In this document: positions 18,566 to 28,293 of the stretch, piece after piece
Position numbering within the stretch: position 1 is the first letter of the stretch
Layout of the letters: each line of letters opens with the position of its first letter
Assembly (NCBI RefSeq): GCF_014119005.1
Contig: NZ_JACGYX010000004.1
Span: 266,221-330,220 of the forward strand
Direction: 5' to 3'
Source: Psychrobacter sp. GP33
Lineage (GTDB): Bacteria; Pseudomonadota; Gammaproteobacteria; Pseudomonadales; Moraxellaceae
Length of the DNA stretch: 64,000 nucleotides
Position numbers and translations under genes: made by a program
Notes under the pieces: generated by a model
Told to the model about the DNA's origin: nothing
Seen by the model: the letters and a program-made list of their open reading frames with translations, nothing else
Databases searched by the model: none

Positions 18566-19456
18566 TTATTTTACCTTTGTACTTTCAATGACCGCATCAA
18601 AGACATATGCATGCTTTTCTTTAGCTGAATTATCACTACTATTTATTGAATAACGCTGTAAACGCAGTACTTCATCGTGTGTATTATTATGTTGATAACC
18701 TTCAATATTACCGGAAAATTCTACCAACTTACCTTCACTGACCTTGATACCTTGCTCATCAAAAGTCACTGGTTTGATTTGCAAGCACTGTTGACTTCTA
18801 TTGTCCACGCAAGGTTGGGTTTCAGCGCTTACTGACCAAAATAGTGTGTCTCCTTTGCTGTTATATTTTGCCTGAGACGTCATTCTTCCTGTCCAAACTA
18901 AGGTTTCAGAGTCATCGGTAACTTGGGTAAGTGTTGGTGTGTCGCCACTTACCATACTAATTTGACTGTCACCCTCCATGATATCGTTAAATATATCTTC
19001 AGCGTTATCTAATTCTCGGCAAGACATTTTGGTACTCATACTGTCTTCAGTCGTCAAGCTAAAGCCTTGCAATTGGTAATTTGCACTCATAATATTACAG
19101 CCAACACTATATCTGACAGTGTGTTGCCCCTCATACTGATTAAAGCTTAACGTCACCTGGTCTCTAATATTCATAAGCTCAGTTATGGGCTGACCATCAT
19201 CATCACGTGCACTAGTCAGTGACCAGCGGTAATTGGCAAGATTATCAATCAATTGTTGTTCAGGAGTTGTCGCTGCATCTGTAGGCGTAACATCCACAGG
19301 ACTTGTATCCGCAATAGATGCGCCAGTATCTTTGTCCATCTCTACATTATCATTGTTAGGCCCATCAGTCGGCGTAGACGGTTTTTGGCAAGCAGTCATA
19401 GTCAAACTCACTGCCAATAATGTCGGCATTATTATAAGTTGCAAAGGTGATGTCAT
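18566..19456 (-). CDS. Lipoprotein with META and DUF4377 domains
   Basis: A 296-aa predicted lipoprotein: signal peptide with lipobox MTAC (Cys at about 23), an Asp/Thr/Pro-rich linker (about 25-65), then a META domain (about 70-165) of the HslJ type with the GCNIMSANYQL stretch, and a C-terminal DUF4377-like part with the two-Cys segment CVDNRSQQCLQIKP. META proteins such as HslJ are envelope or heat-shock associated, but their biochemical role is not established. No operon partner: it converges on ruvC and sits alone. Domain names are from recalled motifs, not from a search. Confidence 0.75.
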   Translation of the reverse strand: MTSPLQLIIMPTLLAVSLTMTACQKPSTPTDGPNNDNVEMDKDTGASIADTSPVDVTPTDAATTPEQQLIDNLANYRWSLTSARDDDGQPITELMNIRDQVTLSFNQYEGQHTVRYSVGCNIMSANYQLQGFSLTTEDSMSTKMSCRELDNAEDIFNDIMEGDSQISMVSGDTPTLTQVTDDSETLVWTGRMTSQAKYNSKGDTLFWSVSAETQPCVDNRSQQCLQIKPVTFDEQGIKVSEGKLVEFSGNIEGYQHNNTHDEVLRLQRYSINSSDNSAKEKHAYVFDAVIESTKVK

Positions 19457-19804
19457 AATGGGTATACCTATAGAGTTACAAAGCGATATGTCTTGTTGAA
19501 ATGTATCTTATTAAATCAGTTGTAGTAAATCACAATATCTTGATTACTTTTATAGCAGATAAGATTATTTACGTACTATAACCTTGCTACTCCAAAATTT
19601 TGTAATAAAGTGTTTGGTTTCATAACCAAAATTTTTATAAGCCTTATTTAATATTGACATTTTAAAATAACATTCTTCTTAATTAGACATTACCTTGTTA
19701 AATTTTCATCCATGAAAAACCATAAAAAAATGGACATCCACTTGTGATGTCCATTTTTTTATCAATAATTGATACTATTTATTTGATTAAATATTTATTA
19801 TTTT
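19457..19804. other. Intergenic region between the META lipoprotein and GST genes
   Basis: About 350 AT-rich bases. The right part contains the GST terminator (19724-19760). The remainder should include the lipoprotein promoter, but no clear hexamers are seen. Confidence 0.4.
19724..19760 (-). terminator. Intrinsic terminator after the GST gene
   Basis: An 8-bp GC-containing stem (TGGACATC/GATGTCCA) with a 7-base loop is flanked by seven As and seven Ts, so it is bidirectional in form. It lies about 45 bases past the GST stop. Confidence 0.88.
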
Positions 19805-20470
19805 TTACCTGTCATCAGCATTAGCAGGTTTAGCTTTCGCCATAGTTTGAATACTAAAACGTTCATGCATACGCTTATAAAACTGAGCAAGATTGTCGCC
19901 TTGCTTGGTCGGATTCACCTTAAGTGCTTTACCAAAATCCAGTCCAATATATAGGACGATATCAGCAAAGCTAAGCTGATCACCAACTAAGTAATCATGT
20001 CCCTCAAGCGCCTTTTCAAAATACGGCAATGCTTTTATGGCACGTGCCACTGATTTTTCAGCAAATTCAGGTACTTGATCTACACGCTCAGCTTTAGAAG
20101 GACTACTGTGCTGAAACGCTAGCATGAAGTTATATAAAACCTCAAACTCGGCAATCCGGCGCATGGCGCAAACTTGAGCACGTTGCACCACATCATTGCC
20201 CATCACAGAGCGCTCACCATAAACGCGGTCAAGGTACTCACAAATAGCTTGTGAATCATTTAACACAGTACCGTCATCTAACTGCATCACTGGCAACGTT
20301 TGCATTGGGTTCAGCTTAGTAAATGCATCGGTCATATGCTCTTTATTAGCAATGTCAATATCAACCACATCCAGGTCGTCCATGTCATCGATATCGATAC
20401 CTTTAGAAGCAAGTAAAATAAGTGCTTTGCGCGGATTTGGCGCGATACGAGATAAGTATAATTTTTTCAT
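19805..20470 (-). CDS. Glutathione S-transferase family protein
   Basis: A 221-aa two-domain GST-fold protein. The N-terminal thioredoxin-like domain (1-85) has the LPVMQLDDGTVLNDSQAI segment that binds the glutamyl part of glutathione. The C-terminal helical domain ends with VGDQLSFADIVLY, the N-capping motif of the family. The N-terminus reads LSRIAPNPRK, with Ser at the usual catalytic position. The start at 20470 has AAGGA upstream. The 22-residue longer frame to 20536 lacks one. Substrate cannot be told from sequence. Stringent-starvation protein SspA is a related fold, but the match to it looks weaker. Confidence 0.85.
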   Translation of the reverse strand: MKKLYLSRIAPNPRKALILLASKGIDIDDMDDLDVVDIDIANKEHMTDAFTKLNPMQTLPVMQLDDGTVLNDSQAICEYLDRVYGERSVMGNDVVQRAQVCAMRRIAEFEVLYNFMLAFQHSSPSKAERVDQVPEFAEKSVARAIKALPYFEKALEGHDYLVGDQLSFADIVLYIGLDFGKALKVNPTKQGDNLAQFYKRMHERFSIQTMAKAKPANADDR

Positions 20471-20659
20471 GAAAAAATCCTTGTAAAAAATATGAAGCAG
20501 CGACAATGCGCCGTTAGTTTTTATTTTAAGAACCACTAAATGTCGATCTAATGGTAGCGACCAATACCTAATTTTTATCGTTTAAACATAAGATTAAGAT
20601 AATGAGCGACTCTAATCATCATAGCAAAAGCTTATCAACACTTGTCAAAAACCTGCTAT

Positions 20660-20707
20660 AAAAAAGCAAAAGCCCCACAACGTTATGTTATGAAGCTTTT
20701 GCTTTTT
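20660..20707 (-). terminator. Intrinsic terminator after the peroxiredoxin gene
   Basis: A 13-base inverted repeat (AAAAAGCAAAAGC with GCTTTTGCTTTTT) around a 21-base loop, just beyond the peroxiredoxin stop on the minus strand. Confidence 0.75.
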
Positions 20708-20734
20708 AATATAAGATAAGTTTTTATAGCATGC

Positions 20735-21373
20735 TTATCTATTAGGTGCAGGTGTGATACGTAAATAGGGCTTAATTTCAGTATGACCTTTTGGGTACTT
20801 AACAGCGATGTCTTCATTTTTTACACTGGTTGGAATGATAACGTCATCACCATCTTTCCAATCTACTGGCGTGGCAATATTATATTCATCAGACAATTGT
20901 AGCGCATCAATAACGCGGATAATTTCTTCAAAATTACGACCGCAGCTGGCAGGATACGTTAATATGAGGCGAACTTTTTTGTTCGGATCAATGATATAGA
21001 CACTTCTAACGGTCGCCGTTGTACTGGCATTCGGATGCAACATGTCATAAAGATTCGCCACTTCTTTATTAGGGTCAGCGATGATTGGGAAGTTCAAGTC
21101 AGTGCCTTGGGTCTCGCCAATATCTTTTGCCCACGCATGGTGATCGTCTAACCCATCTACTGAGATACAGATTGGCTTCACATTGCGCTTTTGGAACTCG
21201 CCATTCAATGCCGCTGCGCGACCAAGCTCAGTGGTACATACTGGGGTAAAGTCTGCTGGATGTGAGAAAAAAACCACCCAGTTATCGCCTGCCCAATCAT
21301 AAAAATTGATATCGCCGTCGGTAGTGCTTGCATTAAAATTCGGTGCGCTATCGCCTAAACGTAAATGTGCCAT
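20735..21373 (-). CDS. 1-Cys peroxiredoxin (Prx6 type)
   Basis: A 212-aa thiol peroxidase that reduces hydrogen peroxide and organic peroxides. The peroxidatic Cys46 lies in the PVCTTEL motif preceded by FFSHPADFTP. The C-terminal extension (GHTEIKPYLRITPAP) is the Prx6 signature, and no resolving Cys at the usual 2-Cys position is evident. The gene stands alone: ~360 bp upstream are empty of genes and contain an AGCGCT repeat pair. Regulation by OxyR is plausible for the family but no operator was identified. Confidence 0.92.
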   Translation of the reverse strand: MAHLRLGDSAPNFNASTTDGDINFYDWAGDNWVVFFSHPADFTPVCTTELGRAAALNGEFQKRNVKPICISVDGLDDHHAWAKDIGETQGTDLNFPIIADPNKEVANLYDMLHPNASTTATVRSVYIIDPNKKVRLILTYPASCGRNFEEIIRVIDALQLSDEYNIATPVDWKDGDDVIIPTSVKNEDIAVKYPKGHTEIKPYLRITPAPNR

Positions 21374-21530
21374 TCTTTTGTCCTTATTTTTTAGCTATTA
21401 AAAATTTAGCCGTTATTAAGCGGTGATCAAAGAGTTATCAATTATCAGAGTAATTAGCGCCAATCTCAGTCAGTATCGGTACTAGATATTATTGTTTTTC
21501 GGATATTTTTTCATATATATTGTTTATAAG

Positions 21531-21563
21531 TAGCGCTAGGCTAGCACTTCTAGGTCAGCGCTA
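21531..21563. repeat. Pair of AGCGCTA palindromes 25 bases apart
   Basis: TAGCGCTA at 21531-21538 and AGCGCTA at 21557-21563 frame a GCTAGGCTAGC-like segment. It could be a regulator site upstream of the peroxiredoxin gene, but it is about 160 bases from the start codon, so this is uncertain. Confidence 0.35.
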
Positions 21564-21671
21564 TCATATTAAAAAATCCATTTCATCTTAACAAACTGGT
21601 TATGAATGTCTTGTGACAGATTGTAATGCGCTTATTCCATTTTGAATTAAGCGAATTATACTTTATATAAA

Positions 21672-21704
21672 CTAAAGCCCCCGTTGTCTGAAGTGAGGCT
21701 TTAT
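21672..21704 (-). terminator. Possible terminator after the PLD-like gene
   Basis: An 8-bp stem with one G-T pair (AAAGCCTC/GGGGCTTT on the minus strand) with a 13-base loop. The T-tract after it is poor, so this is a weak call. Confidence 0.4.
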
Positions 21705-21736
21705 CAATGGCAATAGTGAATCATATTGTTTCTGGA

Positions 21737-22483
21737 CTAGATAACCATGCCTGTATCCCACAAGCAAAAATCACCAAATTTACCGCGTTTGCTCACGCCA
21801 CCTGCTGCACTGCCGGCATCAGTCAGTACGAGCTCGCCTTCTTTCTCTTCAAGATATCCTGCTGCGACCAATTTATCTTTTAACTCTTGGGTTTTGAAGC
21901 CAAGTTCTTGTGCCAATTTAGAAGTGGTTAATTTTGAATAAGTAGGCTTATCAGCTGCTACTGCTACTTTAGCTTCAGAAGGTGCGACATCATTTACTGT
22001 TTTATCAGAAGCATTATTGACATTATCTGCTGTGGTTATTTTTTCAAGCGACATCCGTACTTCATCGCTGATACGAATAATACGCTGCGCTTCATCGTAA
22101 GTATCAGCGTATAGTTTTGCATCGTCATTACGATTAATCAGTACGCCCATCTCATTATTATTGACTTGGCTAAACTCATAAAGATTTAGACTGGTAATGA
22201 TGCATTCATTTTCATTTAGATAGCATTTAGCATGCAAATTTTTGCAAAAGCTGGTACGAATAAAGGTCAGATTTTTAAGCCAGTTGATTTCTTCGGGTTG
22301 CAAGTCATTCTTGCCATAAACAATACGAATGTCAATTTTCAGGCGATTTCTATCTTCTAATAACTCTTTGATACGGTCGTTTAGCTTCAGATAAGGGCTA
22401 ATAATAATCAGCCTATCAGATGCATTTTTAATTAACTCTTCTAGATGATAGGTCGTACCACTACTGTTTAAAAACTTTGCCAT
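21737..22483 (-). CDS. PLD-like domain protein with C-terminal winged-helix-like region
   Basis: A 248-aa protein with one phospholipase-D-like half-site at residues 1-135: His84 and Lys86 in LHAKCYLNEN, followed by TSLN, corresponding to a degenerate HxKx4D...GSxN motif with Asn in place of Asp. A single motif implies an active site formed by a dimer, as in small PLD nucleases. Residues about 185-248 look like a small winged-helix/antirepressor-type domain (TTSKLAQELGFKTQELKDKL, then VLTDAG). Such domain pairs suggest a nucleic-acid-related role, but the substrate is unknown. No signal peptide and no operon partner. Confidence 0.7.
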   Translation of the reverse strand: MAKFLNSSGTTYHLEELIKNASDRLIIISPYLKLNDRIKELLEDRNRLKIDIRIVYGKNDLQPEEINWLKNLTFIRTSFCKNLHAKCYLNENECIITSLNLYEFSQVNNNEMGVLINRNDDAKLYADTYDEAQRIIRISDEVRMSLEKITTADNVNNASDKTVNDVAPSEAKVAVAADKPTYSKLTTSKLAQELGFKTQELKDKLVAAGYLEEKEGELVLTDAGSAAGGVSKRGKFGDFCLWDTGMVI

Positions 22484-22634
22484 AATTATATCCCTACTCT
22501 TTACTATTTTTAATAATGACTATTGCCAAAAAAATTATTATTGCTCATAAAAAAGCCCATCCCTAACGTACTAGAAATGAGCTTACTTGCAAACTACTAT
22601 TGTTGAGTTTGGCGAGTTAAGCCGATGTCATTAA

Positions 22635-24362
22635 TTACGCAGGTTTATAGCTGTCACGCAAGCTGACGATTTGATTAAATACTGGCTGCTCGGTGCTGTG
22701 TTCTTGCTCATCCGAGATAAAGTAGCCTTCACGCTCGAACTGAAAACGCGTGCCAGCAGGTGCATTGACTAATGACGGTTCAACGACGGCGGCAAGCTCA
22801 GTCAGTGAGTTTGGATTAAGCGCTTCATGAACGTCGCTCACACTGCTTGGGTCTTCAACACTGAATAACTGCTCATAAAGACGCACGGTGGCGGGAATCC
22901 CTTGGCTTGCCGATACCCAATGAATCACGCCTTTTACTTTGCGACCTTCAGGATTTTGACCTAAAGTGGTTGGATCAATGGTGGCTTTTAGCTCAATCAC
23001 CTTGCCAGCATCATCGAGCACATGCTCAGTGACGGCCAAGACATAAGTATTACGTAGGCGAATCTCATTTTTCTCTGGTGATAAACGCTTATATCCGGCT
23101 GGCGGTTCAATCTCGTAATCGCCTTGGTCAATATACAAGTCTTTGGTAAACGGAATTTCACGCTCACCCATATCAACATTTGGATGGTTTGGTTGCACCA
23201 GCCATAAGGTTTGTAACTCTTCGTCCCAGCGTGCTTTGACGCCCTCTGCTTTTAAGGATTCCCAGTCTTTTACCGCTTCGTCAAAGTTGGTAATCGTCAC
23301 TTTTAACGGTTTCAATACTGCCATACCACGTGCGGTAGTATTATCCAGCGATTGACGAATACTAAATTCTAATAAACGAAAATCAACGACGCTGTCTACT
23401 TTGGTTACACCGACACGCTCACAGAAGTCGCGTAAGCCCTCAGGGGTATAACCACGGCGGCGCATGCCAGCAATCGTCGGCATACGCGGATCATCCCAAC
23501 CACTGACGATATTTTCATCAACCAGCTGCTTTAATTTGCGCTTACTGGTCATGGTATGGTCAACATTTAGACGCGAGAACTCATACTGATGTGGTGGTTG
23601 TGCAAAGCCAACCTTTTCTACTGCCCAATCATAAAATGGACGATGATCTTCAAATTCTAACGTACATAATGAGTGAGTAATCCCTTCAATCGCATCAGAG
23701 AGCGGATGAGCAAAATCATACATCGGATAAATGCACCATTTATCACCCGTTTGGTGATGCACTTGATGCATAACACGGTAGATAACTGGATCGCGCATGT
23801 TCATGTTTGGGCTTGCCATATCAATCTTAGCGCGCAATATCGCTTTACCTTCAGCGTATTTGCCATTTTTCATGTCAGCAAAAAGCTGCAGGTTTTCTTC
23901 GACGCTAGCATCACGATGTGGTGACGCTGTGCCCGCTTCATTAAATGAACCACGACTTTCTTTAATTTGCTCAGGTGACTGCAAATCTACATAAGCATCA
24001 CCTTGTTTAATGAGCTTTACTGCCGACGCATATAACTGATCAAAGTAACTTGATGTATATAGCGCCTCACCTGCCCATTTAAAGCCCAGCCATTTCACAT
24101 CATTTTTGATATTATCAATATAATCTTGCTTTTCTGCAGTTGGGTTAGTGTCATCAAAGCGCAAATTACAAACACCATCGAACTCTTTTGCTACCCCAAA
24201 ATTTAGACAGATAGCTTTAACATGACCCAAATGCAAATAACCATTTGGCTCAGGCGGGAAACGCGTGACAATTTGCTGGTATTTCTGCGCGCTAACATCT
24301 TCACGAATCATATTACGAATAAAGTCGTTTTTTTGTTCAATAGTGCTCGATTGCTCACTCAT
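22635..24362 (-). CDS. glnS: Glutaminyl-tRNA synthetase
   Basis: A class I aminoacyl-tRNA synthetase charging tRNA-Gln. The 575 aa include the HIGH-equivalent HLGH at 44-47 in PPEPNGYLHLGH, the KMSKS-equivalent MTSKRKL at about 270, and the C-terminal anticodon-binding beta-barrels (IEPPAGYKRLSPEKNEIRLR region, GVIHWVSA). This composition (GlnRS rather than GluRS) is clear from YEFSRLNVDHT before the second motif. Single gene, divergent from the cyclophilin gene. Confidence 0.97.
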   Translation of the reverse strand: MSEQSSTIEQKNDFIRNMIREDVSAQKYQQIVTRFPPEPNGYLHLGHVKAICLNFGVAKEFDGVCNLRFDDTNPTAEKQDYIDNIKNDVKWLGFKWAGEALYTSSYFDQLYASAVKLIKQGDAYVDLQSPEQIKESRGSFNEAGTASPHRDASVEENLQLFADMKNGKYAEGKAILRAKIDMASPNMNMRDPVIYRVMHQVHHQTGDKWCIYPMYDFAHPLSDAIEGITHSLCTLEFEDHRPFYDWAVEKVGFAQPPHQYEFSRLNVDHTMTSKRKLKQLVDENIVSGWDDPRMPTIAGMRRRGYTPEGLRDFCERVGVTKVDSVVDFRLLEFSIRQSLDNTTARGMAVLKPLKVTITNFDEAVKDWESLKAEGVKARWDEELQTLWLVQPNHPNVDMGEREIPFTKDLYIDQGDYEIEPPAGYKRLSPEKNEIRLRNTYVLAVTEHVLDDAGKVIELKATIDPTTLGQNPEGRKVKGVIHWVSASQGIPATVRLYEQLFSVEDPSSVSDVHEALNPNSLTELAAVVEPSLVNAPAGTRFQFEREGYFISDEQEHSTEQPVFNQIVSLRDSYKPA

Positions 24363-24610
24363 GGGGCATTGCTCCTAACGCAAGTTATCAGATGATACGA
24401 CGCGCCATCACGCCGCATAAAAATGTCAAAAGGGGATAAAAAAGGATTGAGAAACATACGGAGAAAAATTAAAATGACCTTATTCTATCAGGTTTCGTAA
24501 AGCCATTAACAGCCTGATACATGACACAGGATAAAAAAGCCGTTAGACTAGCGACAACTTTAACGCCCCACAGTACCACTTTTGGTGCTGCAATTAGAAA
24601 GGATGACAAC

Positions 24611-25123
24611 ATGGTTGATATGCCAGTAGTACAACTTGACACCAATATGGGTGCAATCGTTATCGAACTTAACGAAGAAAAAGCCCCAAAAACAGTAGAA
24701 AATTTTTTAAATTATGTAAAATCTGGTCATTATGACGGTACTATCTTTCATCGCATCATCGACGGCTTTATGATCCAAGGCGGCGGTATGGACGCTGAGA
24801 TGAAAGAAAAAGGCACAAATAAGCCAGTTGAAAACGAAGCAGACAACGGTCTAAAAAACGACGCAGGCACTATCGCTATGGCGCGTACTCAAGATCCGCA
24901 TTCAGCGACCAGCCAGTTTTTTGTTAACGTAAAAGACAATGACTTCCTAAACCATTCTGGCAAAAACATGCAAGGTTGGGGCTATACCGTGTTTGGTAAA
25001 GTAACAAGCGGTATGGACGTGATTGAAAAAATGAAAGGCGTACCTACTGGTCGTTTTGGCATGCATGCTGATGTACCAAAAGAGCCTGTTGTTATTAATT
25101 CAGCGACAATCATTACTAAATAA
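24611..25123 (+). CDS. ppiB: Peptidyl-prolyl cis-trans isomerase (cyclophilin)
   Basis: A cytosolic cyclophilin-type prolyl isomerase of 170 aa. Active-site motifs are present: [13 protein letters not shown] (catalytic Arg), the [13 protein letters not shown] segment, and [16 protein letters not shown] chose the start at 24611 because AAAGGA lies 8 bases upstream. The frame is open back to 24521, but the added 30 residues do not look like a signal peptide. lpxH follows 80 bases downstream on the same strand, as in several gammaproteobacteria. Confidence 0.92.
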   Translation: MVDMPVVQLDTNMGAIVIELNEEKAPKTVENFLNYVKSGHYDGTIFHRIIDGFMIQGGGMDAEMKEKGTNKPVENEADNGLKNDAGTIAMARTQDPHSATSQFFVNVKDNDFLNHSGKNMQGWGYTVFGKVTSGMDVIEKMKGVPTGRFGMHADVPKEPVVINSATIITK

Positions 25124-25203
25124 TTGACACTAAGTAATTGATGTTTTTTTAAGACACTGATTTTTTAAAATGTGATTTTAAAAATTTATTAGGATTATGA
25201 TAA

Positions 25204-26091
25204 ATGCAGACGTTCAATCACCTTATTACCACCCGTCCTCATGACGTACGGCAAATATTGATAAGTGATTTGCATTTATCCCCTGAAGAGCCTGCCTTAG
25301 TGCAGGCTTTTTTGGCATTGCTTGATGACTGCCTTGCTCTGCCTGCGCTCAAATGCTTATTTATTTTAGGCGACTGGTTTGAAGTGTGGCTGGGTGATGA
25401 TGCGTATCTCACATTGAGCGCAAACGCGCGCCAAACGCATTGGTTAAGCCCTATTATCGCCAAATTACAACAACTTCAGTCTACTGGCTGCGATATTTTA
25501 GTAATGCATGGCAATCGCGATTTTTTGTTGGCACAGGATTTTTGTGACTTGTTTGGCGGCAAGTTGATTTTTGAGCCGTATACTCTACAGGTTGGTCAAG
25601 AAAAATATCGACTTGAACATGGCGACGCCCTATGTACCGATGATAAAAAATATCAGTTTTTTCGTAAAATAATGCGCCATCGTTTGACCCAGTGGTATTT
25701 ACTCAATAAATCATTAGAAAAACGCTTAGAAATCGCAGATAACATGCGTCAAAAAAGCCAGCAAAATAACACCAAAAAAGCCGCTTATATCATGGATGTC
25801 AATGACGCTGCGGTTAATCGAGCTATCTATAGTTTTGATGCGCTGCTACATGGACATACGCATCGTCCTGAGATTCATTACAGCTCTGACGGCAAGACCC
25901 GCTATGTGCTTGGTGATTGGCGACTGCTTGATGCAGACACGCGCCAGCCTAAAGTTAGTGCAGTTATTGGCGTCGTTACAGTAGCTATCAATTCAAATAA
26001 TAGTAATGGTAGTAGCAATAACACCCATAAAAACAATCACGACGACAACGCTGAATTTAATTTATTTGAATTTAATTTTTTACAACGATGA
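25204..26091 (+). CDS. lpxH: UDP-2,3-diacylglucosamine diphosphatase
   Basis: LpxH hydrolyses UDP-2,3-diacylglucosamine to lipid X in lipid A synthesis, at the inner face of the cytoplasmic membrane. The Mn-dependent calcineurin-like fold shows all metal motifs: SDLHL (D22, H24), GDWFEVW, HGNRDF around 102-107, EHGD, and HGHTH near 216. The conserved core ends around residue 250. The last ~35 residues are an Asn/Ser/His-rich low-complexity tail ending in a Phe-rich peptide, not typical for the family (usually ~240 aa). Confidence 0.93.
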   Translation: MQTFNHLITTRPHDVRQILISDLHLSPEEPALVQAFLALLDDCLALPALKCLFILGDWFEVWLGDDAYLTLSANARQTHWLSPIIAKLQQLQSTGCDILVMHGNRDFLLAQDFCDLFGGKLIFEPYTLQVGQEKYRLEHGDALCTDDKKYQFFRKIMRHRLTQWYLLNKSLEKRLEIADNMRQKSQQNNTKKAAYIMDVNDAAVNRAIYSFDALLHGHTHRPEIHYSSDGKTRYVLGDWRLLDADTRQPKVSAVIGVVTVAINSNNSNGSSNNTHKNNHDDNAEFNLFEFNFLQR

Positions 26092-26133
26092 TTTTTTTGG
26101 ACATAATAGAGTTTTATATCAGTAGAAACTGTT

Positions 26134-26174
26134 AAAAAAAAAGGGTCTGTCAAATAGTTAACATACCCTTTTTT
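26134..26174. terminator. Bidirectional terminator between lpxH and orn
   Basis: The short stem AAAAAAGGGT/ACCCTTTTTT closes a longer loop between the two convergent genes. A-runs and T-runs on either side allow use in both directions. Confidence 0.7.
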
Positions 26175-26198
26175 CTTATCGTAATTAACAATAACTAC

Positions 26199-26786
26199 TT
26201 AAGGTAGCAAATTAAAGAAGTGCTGACGATAATGCTTTAGCTCACGAATAGAATCGCGAATATCGTCTAATGCTAAATGACTGCCATTTTTTTCAAAGTT
26301 TTTAAGGATGTCTGGTCGCCAGCGAAAGCACAGCTCTTTGATAGATGACACATCAAGATTGCGATAATGGAAAAATCTTTCTAATTCTGGCATTTGGCGT
26401 GCCATAAAACGGCGGTCTTGACATATAGAATTGCCGCACATCGGCGACTTACCACAGTCGACCCATTTATCGAGAAACTTAATAGTTTCTGCTTCTGCTT
26501 CCCCCAAAGTCACTGTACTACGGCGCACGCGATCAATCAGCCCTGACTGTCCATGTTGCTTGGTATTCCAGTCATCCATCCCATTTAACTTTTGATCTGA
26601 TACTTTGATCGCAAAAACAGGTCCTTCTGCTAAGACATTTAAATCTTCATCGGTCACGACGGTTGCAATCTCGATAATCTCATCCGTTAATGTATCGAGT
26701 CCGGTCATTTCTAAATCTATCCATACCAGCCCTTTTTTACCTTGGTTTTTGATTCTAATCTTATTGGGATGGTCGCCAGTACTCAT
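26199..26786 (-). CDS. orn: Oligoribonuclease
   Basis: Orn degrades 2-5 nt RNA oligomers to mononucleotides and is the last step of RNA turnover and of pGpG removal. The 195-aa DEDDh exonuclease has D24 and E26 in [10 protein letters not shown], the second Asp in [11 protein letters not shown] and the final His/Asp in [14 protein letters not shown]. The start at 26786 has AGGA 6 bases upstream. The ORF's six-residue upstream extension does not. It is divergent from rsgA, the common gammaproteobacterial arrangement. Confidence 0.96.
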   Translation of the reverse strand: MSTGDHPNKIRIKNQGKKGLVWIDLEMTGLDTLTDEIIEIATVVTDEDLNVLAEGPVFAIKVSDQKLNGMDDWNTKQHGQSGLIDRVRRSTVTLGEAEAETIKFLDKWVDCGKSPMCGNSICQDRRFMARQMPELERFFHYRNLDVSSIKELCFRWRPDILKNFEKNGSHLALDDIRDSIRELKHYRQHFFNLLP

Positions 26787-27008
26787 ACAGTATCCTATGG
26801 TCAATAAAAATGGTCGATAAAGTTTGCAGCTACTAATAACCAGCTATATAACAATATCTTAAATAACATACAAAGGGGAACGCGACCGTTATGGCTGCTT
26901 ATGGTGCGTAAAACGTTACAAAACCACCGTCTCATGCAGTCGCTTAAGGCTGTATGTTAGCAAATTTTCACGCTACACTGAGCAATATTTTTATAATAGG
27001 TCTTACCC

Positions 27009-28112
27009 ATGGCATTAATTCGGCAACGCAAACTGACCAAACAGCAGATTCGTCGCATCGATAAACAGCAGCTGGAGAGTCAAACCAGCATTGATGACAG
27101 CTTGATGGATGGCGTGGTCATGGCACATTATGGCAAGCAATTAGAGGTGCAAGTGACCAGTCTGCCTGATTTTATTCCTAAGCAACCAGAAATCGCTCCT
27201 GATGATCCTGAGCCGTTTTGGCAGGAATTAGTGCTTGGCGACATTTGGCGCTGTCATGTGCGTACTAACTTGCCGATGCTAGCCGCTGGCGACCAAGTGC
27301 GTTGGAATGCCGATTCTAATACTGGATTTGGACGCATTGAGTCAGTAAAACCGCGCACCTCTCTTGTTTCGCGTCCCGATCGTTATCATAAGCTTAAACC
27401 AGTTGCTGCCAATGTCGATATTCTTGCGATTGTATTTGCGCCATTGCCTGCCGCTGCACCTACTTTGATTGACCGTTATTTAGTCGTTTGTCATCATGCC
27501 GGTGTCAAGCCCCTACTGGTGCTGAATAAAGCCGATTTATTAGCTGAAGAAAACGGGGTCGATACCAATGAGCTGTTGGCGCAATATGCCGCACTGGGTT
27601 ATGAAAGTGTGCTAACGTCAGTTGATTGCCCAGAAAATATTGCAGATAGCAATGATCAGCAAGGACTTGGCGATTTAAAACAGTTTATTGATAACAAATT
27701 GGTCATCTTTGCCGGTCAATCTGGTGTCGGCAAAAGCAGCTTAATCAATGCCCTATTGCCCGACTCCGCGCAAAGCGTTAATATCATCTCTGATAACTCA
27801 AAGCTTGGGCAACATACTACCACGACTAGCCGCTTATTGCCGTTTAATCCAGATGACCTGACCCAAGGCGGTATTGTTGATACACCCGGTATTCGTGAAT
27901 ATGGCATTTGGCATCTGACACCTGATGATATTATCTCAGGCTTTGTCGAGCTTGCACCCTTATCTGGTGACTGTCAGTTCCGTGATTGTCGGCATACGCA
28001 TAATAGTAAAGGCTGCGCCTTATGGCACGCAGTAACAGATGGTCAAGTACTCCAGCGCCGCGTTGAAAATTTAGTGACCTTGCGAGAAGAAGCCGATACC
28101 AAACCGTATTAG
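27009..28112 (+). CDS. rsgA: Small ribosomal subunit biogenesis GTPase RsgA
   Basis: RsgA is a circularly permuted GTPase that helps late 30S subunit maturation. In order: N-terminal basic helix (KLTKQQIRRIDKQQ) and OB-fold, G4 motif NKAD, then G1 GQSGVGKS at about 236-243 and G3 DTPGIREYG, and a C-terminal zinc finger with C-x4-C-x-H-x5-C (CQFRDCRHTHNSKGC). The 367 aa are close to the family length. It lies divergent from orn. Confidence 0.95.
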   Translation: MALIRQRKLTKQQIRRIDKQQLESQTSIDDSLMDGVVMAHYGKQLEVQVTSLPDFIPKQPEIAPDDPEPFWQELVLGDIWRCHVRTNLPMLAAGDQVRWNADSNTGFGRIESVKPRTSLVSRPDRYHKLKPVAANVDILAIVFAPLPAAAPTLIDRYLVVCHHAGVKPLLVLNKADLLAEENGVDTNELLAQYAALGYESVLTSVDCPENIADSNDQQGLGDLKQFIDNKLVIFAGQSGVGKSSLINALLPDSAQSVNIISDNSKLGQHTTTTSRLLPFNPDDLTQGGIVDTPGIREYGIWHLTPDDIISGFVELAPLSGDCQFRDCRHTHNSKGCALWHAVTDGQVLQRRVENLVTLREEADTKPY

Positions 28113-28293
28113 TGGTTATGAGTGACGATAAGAAAAGCTGAATACAAGTCACTTTTAAATCCAAAAGTAGCAAAATAGCAGTCGCGTTATCGCTCGTTTA
28201 CTATGAATCGCCAAATCGGTATAATAGCGCCTTGTTCTCTGACTTAAGCTGTATCTGCAGTTTAATAGAACACTTATTTTTTGGAGGTATGTT

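Larger units (their letters stand above)
21374..21736. promoter_or_regulatory. Intergenic region upstream of the peroxiredoxin gene
   Basis: About 360 bases without a gene. It contains the AGCGCT pair at 21531-21563 and, at the right end, a weak hairpin for the PLD-like gene. The peroxiredoxin promoter must lie here. Confidence 0.4.
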
